This document shows positions 35,023 through 43,510 of a DNA stretch of 64,000 bases, piece after piece. The position numbers and the translations under genes are program-made. Source of the DNA: Nostoc sp. NMS9 (lineage in GTDB: Bacteria; Cyanobacteriota; Cyanobacteriia; Cyanobacteriales; Nostocaceae); the NCBI RefSeq assembly GCF_017114995.1, contig NZ_JABXKL010000085.1, forward strand, positions 61,135 to 125,134, in the 5' to 3' direction. Under the pieces are notes generated by a model. The model was given only the letters and a program-made list of their open reading frames with translations. It searched no databases and was not told the DNA's origin. Each line of letters opens with the position of its first letter. Positions within the stretch are counted from its first letter, which is position 1.

Positions 35023-35502
35023 TCACTCTTTTTCTAGATGAAGTATTTGCAACAGTTCGGTTAGACGTTGGTAATCGGTGATATATAAGTAGCCTATTAA
35101 GGTTTCTAGACTAGTTGCCTGTTGATAAATTTCGGGATTAAGTCGCTTAGGGCGTCCTGTTGCGGCGTTTCTACCCCGTCGGACAATTTCTAATTCGGTA
35201 TCCCTGAGATGAGGAATCAGCGATCGCAAATGTAGCGCTTGTGTTTCTGCTCTTACCTGCTCCACTACCAGACGATGGTAAATTCCTGACCGCTGTAATG
35301 GCAGCAGATAGAACATTCTAACATACAACTCATAAATTGCATCCCCCAAATATGCTAAAGCACTAGGAGAAATTTGTTGCACTTGCGAGAGGGAAATCTG
35401 TTGGAATGGCCCTGTGGTTGCCAAGAGTGCTTCTGTCCAAGATAAACTCTGTTTGGGAGTTTCATCTTGTCCATCTAATAGCTCTTCCTCCTGTGACTTC
35501 AC
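35023..35502 (-). CDS. mrnC: Mini-ribonuclease III
   Basis: A 159-aa RNase III-like nuclease without an RNA-binding domain, known in Bacillus for 23S rRNA 3'/5' maturation. The core is ALAYLGDAIYELYVRMFYLL (catalytic Asp in LGDAIYE), with RRGRNAATGRPKR and EIYQQATSLETLIGYLYI (second Glu/Asp site). Length is as expected. It lies upstream of rlmB on the same strand; both act on 23S rRNA, which supports both calls. Confidence 0.92.
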   Translation of the reverse strand: MKSQEEELLDGQDETPKQSLSWTEALLATTGPFQQISLSQVQQISPSALAYLGDAIYELYVRMFYLLPLQRSGIYHRLVVEQVRAETQALHLRSLIPHLRDTELEIVRRGRNAATGRPKRLNPEIYQQATSLETLIGYLYITDYQRLTELLQILHLEKE

Positions 35503-36084
35503 AAATAAATCATTCCTTCACGGGCTACATTTGGCAAGCATTCTTCGCAAAGACTGATTTTTCTGAAGTATGCCATGATAGTATACTTAGCATAATCAAT
35601 ACTATCAAAATTACTTCTTATTTTCATCTTTTTGATTGAGAGTTGGCATTTTAAATCACCCTGATGTCAACACCTATAAACCAAATTTTGCCTACTTCTT
35701 GTGGTATCTGCCTAAGATGGGGTAGAATTTGAACATCAAATTTACCCTTTTACTTGGTAACATTGCCATACTTACTTAGTAAGCGACAACTTTTAACTAT
35801 ACAGTATCTAGTCAAGTCTATCTATAAACAAATCTGCTGGCTTTGTATTTATTACAACAAATATCTTAGGCTTGATTATTTATCCAATATTCTAGCCAAC
35901 GATTACATACCCAAGAGTTGGGTGTCTATATCTTCAGTTATTACTCAACTTTAAACATAATAGCTTAACTGGCTTTATGCCTCTCCCACAAGGAGAGAGG
36001 TTTTCTGCCAGAAGTTTTAAAAATTAAGCTATCCGATATTGAATCTGGATAGCTAAATTTAACTCTCAGTTCGAGCAATCAAGA
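35503..36084. other. Gap of about 580 bases with two hairpins
   Basis: No convincing gene; the open frame at 35754-35954 has no family or codon signal. CCTCTCC...GGAGAGAGG with TTTTCT (35980-36005) is a possible stop for plus-strand transcripts. AGCTATCC (36028-36035) and GGATAGCT (36047-36054) followed on the minus strand by TAATTTTT form a likely terminator of the STAS gene. Confidence 0.6.
36022..36054 (-). terminator. Terminator of the STAS gene
   Basis: On the minus strand, AGCTATCC, a 11-base loop, GGATAGCT, then TAATTTTT, about 30 bases after the STAS stop. Confidence 0.6.
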
Positions 36085-36447
36085 CTACTTGACGTTTTCT
36101 AGAGCGTCTTCAACTGATTTTTGCAGGGAGAGAAACTTCTCTAGGCGAACAAGCTTGACCGTTTGAGTTACGCGGGCATTCGTGACAATTTGCAAAGTGC
36201 CATCAGCAGTTTGAGCCTGCTTGGCTAGCTGCACCAGAGCACCCAAGCCAGAGCTATCAACAAAGTCAATTTGTGAGAGATCCAAAATAATGTGCTTAGG
36301 ACCCTCGTCTATCTTGCTGCCAAGTGTCTTGCGAAATGTCGGCTCAGAAAAAGCATCTAACAAACCTGTGAGGCGGAATAGCTGACAGTTATCCCGGACT
36401 TCACGAGTGCCCCTCAGGCTAACGGTTAGATTCAGTGGCTCAGCAAT
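36085..36447 (-). CDS. STAS-domain anti-sigma factor antagonist, likely ATT start
   Basis: A SpoIIAA-like single STAS domain protein (about 120 aa), which in its family binds an anti-sigma kinase and is controlled by Ser phosphorylation in the DSSGLGAL motif (present here as FVDSSGLGALVQLAKQA). An ordinary start exists only at TTG 36363, which would cut off the first beta strand and helix. The frame upstream reads on as family-like sequence (EPLNLTVSLRGTREV, then NCQLFRLTGLLDAF) to an in-frame stop, with no ATG/GTG/TTG; AGGAGG lies five bases before an ATT at 36445-36447. An ATT start is therefore the best reading. No kinase neighbour is present. Confidence 0.8.
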   Translation of the reverse strand: MAEPLNLTVSLRGTREVRDNCQLFRLTGLLDAFSEPTFRKTLGSKIDEGPKHIILDLSQIDFVDSSGLGALVQLAKQAQTADGTLQIVTNARVTQTVKLVRLEKFLSLQKSVEDALENVK

Positions 36448-36452
36448 AATTC

Positions 36453-36458
36453 CCTCCT
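36453..36458 (-). promoter_or_regulatory. Strong Shine-Dalgarno deciding the ATT start
   Basis: Minus-strand TGAGGAGGGA places AGGAGG five bases before the ATT at 36447-36445. No alternative ATG, GTG or TTG in frame has such a site. Confidence 0.65.
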
Positions 36459-36712
36459 CATGAGTTAAAGTGAACGCTCAAGTATAGATGGTTTTTGAGC
36501 AAGTTGTCTACAATCTGTTGGAATAGGGGATTGAGTACTGGGTAATGGGAATTGGAAAACTTTTCCCCAGTCCCTAGTCCCCGATCCCCCATTTGCATTT
36601 TGCTATTTTTATTTAATCTCAGATGCGACAACTCGACTCTTGCTTTTTGCTCTAATTCCAAATTAAAAATGCATAGTTCAAAAAGAAATCTTTCATTTTG
36701 AATTTTTAATTT

Positions 36713-37879
36713 TTAATTTTGAATTCCCCGAAGGGGTTGACGTGCTGTTCGCATGGCTTGAACAAATTGCTCAAACAAGTAATCAGCATCATGGGGACCA
36801 GGACTAGCTTCTGGATGATACTGTACGGAGAACACAGGTAGAGATTTGTGACGTACCCCGGCAATGGTGCGATCATTTAGGTTCAGGTGGCTGATTTCCA
36901 CAACTGCCGTAGGTAAAGAATCTGGGTCAATAGCAAAACTATGGTTTTGGCTAGTAATTTCTACCCGTTGTTGTAAACCGGCAGGCTGATTCAAACCACG
37001 ATGACCAAATTTGAGTTTATAGGTTTCTGCCCCTAGTGCATGACCTAAAATTTGGTGTCCCATACAAATACCAAAGATGGGTTTTTCACTTAACAGGAGT
37101 GCTTTGGCAGTTGCAATCCCTTCCGTGACGGCAGCAGGGTCGCCAGGCCCATTAGAAAGAAACACACCATCTGGATTGTAATTGAGGATGTCCTCTGGTG
37201 GTGTATCAGCGGGTACAACAATTACCCGGCAACCATAACTTACTAATCGACGTAAGATATTGCGTTTAACGCCAAAGTCAAGGGCAACAACGGTAAAGGC
37301 TTCCCCGTGATTTTCTGCAGCTTCAGCGTTGAATTCCCAAGCTGGAATTGTGGGATCAGACCATTCATAAGCCGTTGCGGTGGTGACTTCACGAACTAGG
37401 TTCAATCCTGCCATGTTGGGGGCTGCTAGTACCTGCTCTAGCAATTCCGCTTCATCGAGAATGGTTGTAGAAATACCACCGTTCATCGCTCCGAACATCC
37501 GAATTTTGCGAGTGAGGGCGCGGGTATCAATGCCGTAGATCCCTGGTACTTGATTTTGTTTGAGGTAGTCAGGTAAAGATTGTGTCGATCGCCAGTTACT
37601 TGGACGGTGACAAGTATTCCGGGCGATCGCACCCCGCACTTGGGGCCCATCTGATTCTTCATCTTCAAGATTGACGCCAGTATTCCCCAATTCAGGATAG
37701 GTAAAAATGACTATCTGGCCACGGTAACTAGGGTCAGTCAAGACTTCTTGATAGCCTGTCATGCCAGTGTTGAAAACCACTTCTCCGATCGCGGTTCCCG
37801 TCGCACCAAAAGACCAACCGCGATAAGTGGTTCCATCTGCTAGGACAAGTAAAGCTGGTATTGAGTCAGTCAGGGGCAT
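36713..37879 (-). CDS. carA: Carbamoyl-phosphate synthase small subunit
   Basis: The glutamine-hydrolysing subunit of carbamoyl-phosphate synthase (arginine and pyrimidine synthesis), about 388 aa. The N-terminal domain begins PALLVLADGTTYRGWSFGA and has FNTGMTGYQEVLTDPSYRGQI; the class I amidotransferase domain shows GPGDP, the nucleophile Cys in FGICMGHQILG and the His/Glu pair in VQYHPEASPGPHD. The ATG at 37879 matches the family start; a longer frame reaches into repeat DNA. carB is not in the window. Confidence 0.95.
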   Translation of the reverse strand: MPLTDSIPALLVLADGTTYRGWSFGATGTAIGEVVFNTGMTGYQEVLTDPSYRGQIVIFTYPELGNTGVNLEDEESDGPQVRGAIARNTCHRPSNWRSTQSLPDYLKQNQVPGIYGIDTRALTRKIRMFGAMNGGISTTILDEAELLEQVLAAPNMAGLNLVREVTTATAYEWSDPTIPAWEFNAEAAENHGEAFTVVALDFGVKRNILRRLVSYGCRVIVVPADTPPEDILNYNPDGVFLSNGPGDPAAVTEGIATAKALLLSEKPIFGICMGHQILGHALGAETYKLKFGHRGLNQPAGLQQRVEITSQNHSFAIDPDSLPTAVVEISHLNLNDRTIAGVRHKSLPVFSVQYHPEASPGPHDADYLFEQFVQAMRTARQPLRGIQN

Positions 37880-37957
37880 AGGTGATAGAGTGGGGATTGG
37901 GCATGGGGGATTGGGCATGGGGCATGGAGAAGAGACTAGGTAGACAAGGAAGAGGGG

Positions 37958-38008
37958 GGAGACAAGGGAGAGACTTGTTCAAAAATTCCCCCTTGTTCCC
38001 TTGTCTCC
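37958..38008. repeat. Inverted repeat upstream of carA
   Basis: GGAGACAAGGGA (37958-37969) pairs with TCCCTTGTCTCC (37997-38008) in purine-rich repeat DNA of the GGGGACAAGG type also seen at 5125-5145. It lies in the divergent gap between carA and the aspartic protease gene. Confidence 0.55.
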
Positions 38009-38159
38009 TCTGCTCCCCATTCCCCATTGCTTAATACTGCGATTGTTAATTATCCCATGAGTTGAGCAGTTGAGAGTTTTTAAGATAGTTAATTAAAATT
38101 AAAAGGGAATTAAAGTAGCGGGAGTGGATTTGGCAAAGCTTGGGCAGTTAAAATTAATT

Positions 38160-39212
38160 ATGCTTCAGTCTTTTTTATCCCGTGCAACCCTGATTTTTGT
38201 ATCAAGCGCTCTAGCGGTTTTGTGCGTTGCCTGTAGTGAAGACAAACTGAACACCGCTACTGGTGGCGATGAGCAACCTACGCCAATTGGGGATCTAGAA
38301 CCAGTCCAGCCTACCGTTGAACCAGTAAGACCAGCAGCTACCCCAGAAGCGCAGCCGCTAGTAGATCCATTTGAAAGTGAACCAAGTCTTTTTGAGATGG
38401 GACGAGACAAAGCTGTTGGTGCTTGGAGTATCAGCCAATCGGCTCAATCTCCAGATGATTGGAAATTGGTGGTGAGTCAGTACGAAGAGGCGATCGCGCT
38501 GATGCGAAAAGTGCGGCGACAAAGCCCAGAATTTGCGATCGCTCAAACTAAGATTACTGAATATCGCCGCCAAATTAAATATGCCCAACACCAAGCTACT
38601 CCTCGCCCTGTACGCGTTGCCGAACCGAAGAGGATAGTAGTTGTTGTTCCCCAGACAGCAACCACACCAAAGTATACCTTACCTTTATCGCCTCCAGAAG
38701 AAACAAAACCCTTACCAGCAAAACCAGCTTTGCCTTCATCAGTAGTGCTGATTCCAGATGAAGCAGTATTTACAGCCCCGATTAAAAGGCGGATTGGTGG
38801 TACGCCTATTGTGGAAGTCACCTTCAATGGTCAGCAACAATTTGAGATGATTGTGGATACAGGAGCCAGTGGCACTGTAATCACCCAACAGATGGCCGAT
38901 GCTTTGGGAATTGTGCCAGTCGGGAGAGCTAAGGCAAACACCGCAAGTTCCAGAGCTGTAGAATTTCCTGTGGGCTATGTTAATTCCATGGCAGTTGGCG
39001 GCGTAATAGTGAATAAAGTAGCAGTAGCGATCGCAGGTGCGGAACTAGAAACTGGACTTCTAGGACATGACTTTTTTGGCAACTACGATGTCACCATTAA
39101 GCGTAATGTGGTAGAATTTCGCCCGCAATTGCGATCGCAAATCAATTCCCCAGAAACTCAACTAACTGCTCCAACTTCGTCCAAGCAGCCCCACTTTGTA
39201 GGATATCCTTAG
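38160..39212 (+). CDS. Retropepsin-like aspartic protease, probable lipoprotein
   Basis: About 350 aa. The N-terminus has a hydrophobic stretch ending in a lipobox-like LCVAC (Cys near residue 24), suggesting lipid anchoring outside the plasma membrane. A Pro-rich, Glu-rich linker and a helical part follow, and the C-terminal ~130 residues form a single retropepsin-like domain: VEVTFNGQQQFEMIVDTGASGTVIT (catalytic Asp in DTGAS) and GLLGHDFFGNYDVTI (flap/second region). Single-lobe enzymes of this type act as dimers. ATG 38160 is preferred to GTG 38124. The gene overlaps the convergent trpD end by 71 bases. Confidence 0.82.
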   Translation: MLQSFLSRATLIFVSSALAVLCVACSEDKLNTATGGDEQPTPIGDLEPVQPTVEPVRPAATPEAQPLVDPFESEPSLFEMGRDKAVGAWSISQSAQSPDDWKLVVSQYEEAIALMRKVRRQSPEFAIAQTKITEYRRQIKYAQHQATPRPVRVAEPKRIVVVVPQTATTPKYTLPLSPPEETKPLPAKPALPSSVVLIPDEAVFTAPIKRRIGGTPIVEVTFNGQQQFEMIVDTGASGTVITQQMADALGIVPVGRAKANTASSRAVEFPVGYVNSMAVGGVIVNKVAVAIAGAELETGLLGHDFFGNYDVTIKRNVVEFRPQLRSQINSPETQLTAPTSSKQPHFVGYP

Positions 39213-40209
39213 CGATTCTAATACCCTCGGCATGATCGAGCAATGCGATCGTACCCGCTACCTGCAGTGCCAACGACGCATTTAAGGCAACTGCATCCTG
39301 TTGAGCCTGAGTTCCCTTACCTTGGAGTACAGCCTTGAGAATCAGTGCATTCTTTTGGACATCTCCACCCCGAAGCATACCTATGGTAGCAGGTGTTAGA
39401 TCCAAATCCAGGGGATTAATGGTAGTTACCTGCACTTCTCCATCTGATAACACCGCTAAGTCAGTTTCATCTCCTAACCCAGCCTCATCAAGTTTTTCTC
39501 GCCCATGCAGCACAATCGCCTTTTCCTTGCCCAAATTCTGTAAAGCTTCGGCAACAGTTACCAAAAGCTTAGGAGTAAATAAGCCCACCACTTGCCCAGT
39601 TGGACGCAAGGGATTTACTAACGGTCCGAGCAAATTAAAAATTGTTCGCACTTTCAAAGTCCGCCGTAATGACGCAACCGCCTTGAGTGCTGGATGCCAA
39701 CCAGGGGCAAACAAGAAAGTGATCCCCACTTCTTGTAGTGCTGCTTGCACTTTTTCGCTAGAGGCACTTAAGTTAACACCCAAGGCTTCCAATACATCTG
39801 CACTTCCTGTAAGACTTGATGCTGAACGATTGCCGTGTTTGGCGACGGGTACACCATAAGCTGCCGCAACAAAAGCAACTGCTGTGGAAATATTAAAGGT
39901 TGATGACCCATCTCCACCAGTGCCACAGGTATCTATGACAGTGGTGAGTGGTGAGTGGTGAGTGCTGAGTGGGGAACATTGAGATTGTAATACTTCAGCC
40001 ATACCAGTCAACTCGTCGGCAGAAATACCCCTAAAGTTCAGTGCTGTTAATATAGCCCCTGATAACTCTGGGGGAACCGCTTCACTGAGCCAACCTTGCA
40101 TCAATTCAGCAGATTGAGTACGAGACAATGATTGTCCATCTATTAATTGTTGCAACAGAATATACCAGCTAACAGAGGATTCTTGAGCAGGGATTGGGGA
40201 AGTTGCCAT
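39142..40209 (-). CDS. trpD: Anthranilate phosphoribosyltransferase
   Basis: Second step of tryptophan synthesis, joining anthranilate and PRPP. Signatures: VIDTCGTGGDGSSTFNISTA (PRPP pocket), VAKHGNRSASSLTGSADVLEALG (anthranilate pocket), FAPGWHPALK and FNLLGPLVNP, and the Mg-binding DETDLAV. About 355 aa from ATG 40209; ATG 40239 is an alternative, and the frame runs further upstream without family sequence. The 3' end overlaps the convergent protease gene by 71 bases; both tails remain intact, so the overlap is real and not a break. Confidence 0.94.
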   Translation of the reverse strand: MATSPIPAQESSVSWYILLQQLIDGQSLSRTQSAELMQGWLSEAVPPELSGAILTALNFRGISADELTGMAEVLQSQCSPLSTHHSPLTTVIDTCGTGGDGSSTFNISTAVAFVAAAYGVPVAKHGNRSASSLTGSADVLEALGVNLSASSEKVQAALQEVGITFLFAPGWHPALKAVASLRRTLKVRTIFNLLGPLVNPLRPTGQVVGLFTPKLLVTVAEALQNLGKEKAIVLHGREKLDEAGLGDETDLAVLSDGEVQVTTINPLDLDLTPATIGMLRGGDVQKNALILKAVLQGKGTQAQQDAVALNASLALQVAGTIALLDHAEGIRIAKDILQSGAAWTKLEQLVEFLGN

Positions 40210-40382
40210 AGCTAAGGTTTTTGTAGGTATGGGAGCCATCCTACCGAAAAATGAGAAAGTAGCAGTCAAGCTTGGGAAACTAAAATCCCAACTTTTTGCT
40301 GTTCTCAGGAGTTGACATTTAAGCAATTACTTATGTATTCTATAAACAGTTAAGCATTTGCTTAAATATATGGTTAATAGGA

Positions 40383-40703
40383 ATGAGTAGACCTGCTGCC
40401 AGTGCCGATGTTTTTGTGGCGATCGCAGATCCCACACGCAGGGCGCTACTGGATCTGTTACGTAGTGGTGAGCAACCAGTCAAAGAACTAGCCCAGCCAT
40501 TTGCCATGAGCTTGCCAGCAATTTCTCAGCACTTACAGATTCTTTGTGAAGCAGGCTTAGTACAAATGCGAAAAGCAGGGCGACAGCGTTTCTATCGGCT
40601 AAACCCGGAGCCATTGAAACAGATATCTGAATGGATTGCTCATTACGAGCAGTTTTGGCAAGAAAAACTCGATGCCCTTGGCAATTATTTGGAGGAAAAT
40701 TGA
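40383..40703 (+). CDS. ArsR-family transcription regulator
   Basis: A 106-aa winged-helix repressor of the ArsR type: FVAIADPTRRALLDLLRSGEQPVKELAQPFAMSLPAISQHLQIL is the DNA-binding core and MRKAGRQRFYRLNPEPL the wing. No Cys pair for metal is seen, so it is of the non-metal subgroup often paired with an SRPBCC gene. Its stop overlaps the start of that next gene (TGATG), a sign of translational coupling. It probably represses its own operon. Confidence 0.9.
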   Translation: MSRPAASADVFVAIADPTRRALLDLLRSGEQPVKELAQPFAMSLPAISQHLQILCEAGLVQMRKAGRQRFYRLNPEPLKQISEWIAHYEQFWQEKLDALGNYLEEN

Positions 40704-41275
40704 TGCTCCGAAACTTGAATATGGAAGTGTTCTATCCCTATCCTCCCCAACGGGTTTGGCAGGTACTCACTAACCGCCAGGCATTGGCAATATGGCTAAT
40801 GGAAAACGATTTTGAGCCGCGTTTGGGACATAAATTCCGATTTGTGCATTCGACACTGCCAGGGTTGGAGGGAGACATAGACTGTCAGGTAATTGAACTC
40901 GATGAGCCAAGACGACTGGCATTCACTTGGCAAGACAGTATGATGTGCCAGCCTTCAGTTGTCACCTGGACAATCCAACCCGTAGTTGGGGGTACGAAAC
41001 TTCTACTCGAACATAAAGGTTTGATTCAAAAGGCCATCAAGCTCAATGAACCAATGGAACTTTCCCAACCGTGGCAAGGCAAATTCATGCATGAGTCCAA
41101 GGTAAGGATGCAGACAGTAATACCAAATAATCGCAGTACTGTATTTTCGTCAATACCAGTTGGTAGACATGAGGCTTTAGATAGTATCGTTCTTAGTTAT
41201 TTTCTAAATGGTGGATGGAACTACAGTTTGCATGAAAAACTACCGCAAATCTTAGCTATAATCTGCACAAATTAA
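40703..41275 (+). CDS. SRPBCC/AHSA1-domain protein
   Basis: A 190-aa protein of the AHSA1 type (helix-grip fold). EVFYPYPPQRVWQVLTNRQALAIWLM and GEIDCQVIELDEPRRLAFTW-like phrases are typical of the ligand-binding family next to ArsR regulators. The C-terminal part (about 110-175) is longer than usual but ends with YFLNGGWNYSLHEKLPQIL. GGAGGA lies before the ATG, which overlaps the ArsR stop. The ligand is not known. Confidence 0.8.
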   Translation: MLRNLNMEVFYPYPPQRVWQVLTNRQALAIWLMENDFEPRLGHKFRFVHSTLPGLEGDIDCQVIELDEPRRLAFTWQDSMMCQPSVVTWTIQPVVGGTKLLLEHKGLIQKAIKLNEPMELSQPWQGKFMHESKVRMQTVIPNNRSTVFSSIPVGRHEALDSIVLSYFLNGGWNYSLHEKLPQILAIICTN

Positions 41276-41398
41276 AGTGGCAATTCACATATTGCACGTC
41301 AATATCTACATTTAAATTCAAAGCTTGGCAACATTATTATTTGTGGTTGGACGAGTATTAGCCAAGCCAAATTAAATTGAGCTTTTGGAAAATTAAAT

Positions 41399-41737
41399 AT
41401 GAATAAACAGACTTTTGTTGACACAGAAGCTGAAACATGGTTTGAGTTTCAGCCTATTCCAGGTACAAAATTATTGCCATTAGCTGAACCAGTGCCAAAA
41501 GGTTCAATTCATAGACTACAAATGATTGCTGGTACAGTGATTCCAATTCACTACCATCCTTGTGATGAATATGTTTATGTCCTGAAGGGAACGATTGAAA
41601 CTGCCGGACGTAAATGCAAAGCAGGAACATTTTGGTTTACACCCGCTCATACCCCGAATGGCCCTCACAAAGCAATTACGTCCGTTGAGCTTATTACAAT
41701 TCGTCTTGGTGAGATGGGAATATTTGAGGAGTTATAA
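41399..41737 (+). CDS. Small cupin protein
   Basis: A 112-aa one-domain cupin: IPIHYHPCDEYVYVLKGTIE (metal His/His/Glu motif 1) and GTFWFTPAHTPNGPH (motif 2). It resembles ChrR-type or anti-ECFsigma cupins in its compact length. The substrate is not known. It follows the ArsR/SRPBCC pair by 123 bases on the same strand. Confidence 0.8.
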   Translation: MNKQTFVDTEAETWFEFQPIPGTKLLPLAEPVPKGSIHRLQMIAGTVIPIHYHPCDEYVYVLKGTIETAGRKCKAGTFWFTPAHTPNGPHKAITSVELITIRLGEMGIFEEL

Positions 41738-41826
41738 AAATCCTAATTTATTCAAAAAATAGCCTAAGCATTTTATTAAAAACATAGTTTTTAATGAATA
41801 TTTTATATTACTTGGAGACATCAAAT

Positions 41827-42435
41827 ATGAATTATCAAATTCAACTCAGCATCCCAATGATTATTCAACAATCAGAAAGAGGGGAACGAACATTAGACAT
41901 TTATTCCCGCTTACTTGCAGAGCGAATTATATTTTTGCGAAATGAAGTTACAGACGAGACAGCAAACCTCATCGTTGCACAAATGCTATTTCTTGATGCT
42001 GAAGATCCAGAGCAAGATATCACATTGTATATTAACAGTCCTGGAGGTTCGGTGACAGCAGGAATGGCTATTTACGATGCTATGAATCAAATTCGTTCAG
42101 AAGTCTGTACTGTATGTATCGGTATTGCTGCTTCAATGGGATCATTCTTGCTTGCTGCTGGGAGTAAGGGTAAAAGATATGCTCTACCAAATGCTCGAAT
42201 TATGATTCATCAACCATTAGGAGGCGTTCAGGGAAAAGCATCTGATATTGAAATTGCAGCCAAAGAAATTTTGTATTTCCGCCAATTAATTAACAAAATA
42301 CTCGCTGCCAATACTGGTAAATCGCCAGAGCAAATTGAACTTGACTCTGAACGAGACTTTTTCATGAGTCCCGAAGAAGCAAAAGCTTACGGTTTAATTG
42401 ACAGTATCATCTTGAAAACATCTGCATCTATTTAA
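41827..42435 (+). CDS. clpP: ClpP-family serine protease (accessory copy)
   Basis: About 202 aa. Catalytic residues visible: Ser in IGIAASMGSFLLAAG, His in RIMIHQPLGG and Asp in DSERDFFMSPEEA. YINSPGGSVTAGMAIYDAM is the oligomer/oxyanion region. Cyanobacteria have several ClpP paralogues, and this one is not beside clpX or clpR, so it is an extra copy. The N-terminal MNYQIQLSIPMIIQQSERGERTLDIYSRLL has the usual Asp-Tyr docking area; GGAG lies before ATG 41827, and the ATG 41794 is rejected. Confidence 0.9.
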   Translation: MNYQIQLSIPMIIQQSERGERTLDIYSRLLAERIIFLRNEVTDETANLIVAQMLFLDAEDPEQDITLYINSPGGSVTAGMAIYDAMNQIRSEVCTVCIGIAASMGSFLLAAGSKGKRYALPNARIMIHQPLGGVQGKASDIEIAAKEILYFRQLINKILAANTGKSPEQIELDSERDFFMSPEEAKAYGLIDSIILKTSASI

Positions 42436-42484
42436 TCTGCAAACAATTCTAATATCCATAAATAGTAATGAAATGGAAACCAAA

Positions 42485-43510
42485 ATGAAAATACTCATCA
42501 TTGGTGGCACAAATTTTATTGGCCCTCCTGTAGTCCATCAACTGATTGCAATGGGTCATGAAGTGAGCGTATTTCATCGGGGAAAAACTACAACTAACTT
42601 ACCACCAAATGTGCATGAAATTTTGGGCGATCGCTCCCATCTTTTGGAGATGAAAAGCAAGTTTAGGCAGCTTTTACCTCAAGTCGTGGTAGATATGATT
42701 GCCTATAACGAACAAGATGCACTAACTCTAACGAACACATTTGAGGATATTGCCCAGCGTGTTGTTGTAATCAGCAGTATAGATGTGTATCGTGCATACG
42801 ATGTGCTTTGGGGTAAGGAATCTGATGTTGTGCCTGTACCACTTACCGAAGATTCGTCCCTGCGCCAACAACTTTATCCATACCGGGAAATGCCCTCTAG
42901 ACCGATCGCTGTGCCAATTGATTATGAAAAGATTCTGGTGGAGCGGGTAGTGATGGCATCCAACTTACCTGGAACGATTATACGCTTGCCAATGGTATAT
43001 GGTTCCAGAGATATCCGACATCGCCTGTATTCCTATCTTCAGCGGATGGATGATAACCGTCCTGCGATTGTTTTGGAAGACAGTATCGCTCGATGGCGTG
43101 GCTCTTACGGCTATGTAGAAAATGTAGCGTATGCGATCGCACTAGCAGCAATAAACGAACGCGCAACTGGTCGCATTTATCATGTCGCTGATGTAGAAGC
43201 ACTTACGGAAGCTCAACGCATCACCAAAGTCGGGCAAATAGCAGGATGGCAGGGTAAAGTTGTTCTCGTACCCAAAAGCCAGTTACCATCAGAGTTGAAA
43301 TTGCCTGGTAATACAGAGCAAGATTGGTTTGTAGACTCAACTCGTATTCGTCAAGAGTTGGGATACAAAGAAATTGTGCCGTTAGATCAAGCATTGCGAC
43401 GAACTATTGATTGGCAACGGACTCATTCACCTCAAGAACCGCAGCAGTTTGCAGTACCGTGGTTGCTGGACTATGCAATAGAAGATGCGATTTTGTCTAA
43501 ATTCCGTTGA
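42485..43510 (+). CDS. NAD-dependent epimerase/dehydratase-like SDR protein
   Basis: A 341-aa extended-type SDR protein. ILIIGGTNFIGPPVVHQL is a modified glycine-rich NAD(P) motif (GGTNFIG), and DYEKILVERVV lacks a clean YxxxK with standard spacing, so catalytic activity is uncertain; the group includes CSP41-like RNA-binding proteins. ATG 42473 is possible; ATG 42485 directly precedes the Rossmann motif. The 3' end overlaps the convergent methylase gene by 40 bases. Confidence 0.8.
   Translation: MKILIIGGTNFIGPPVVHQLIAMGHEVSVFHRGKTTTNLPPNVHEILGDRSHLLEMKSKFRQLLPQVVVDMIAYNEQDALTLTNTFEDIAQRVVVISSIDVYRAYDVLWGKESDVVPVPLTEDSSLRQQLYPYREMPSRPIAVPIDYEKILVERVVMASNLPGTIIRLPMVYGSRDIRHRLYSYLQRMDDNRPAIVLEDSIARWRGSYGYVENVAYAIALAAINERATGRIYHVADVEALTEAQRITKVGQIAGWQGKVVLVPKSQLPSELKLPGNTEQDWFVDSTRIRQELGYKEIVPLDQALRRTIDWQRTHSPQEPQQFAVPWLLDYAIEDAILSKFR

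Noticed and set aside
35754..35954. 66-codon frame in an intergenic gap
   Set aside because: No Shine-Dalgarno, no recognisable family and low-complexity composition.
40703..41275. Truncated SRPBCC gene
   Set aside because: The C-terminal family phrase is present, so the gene is complete though longer than usual.
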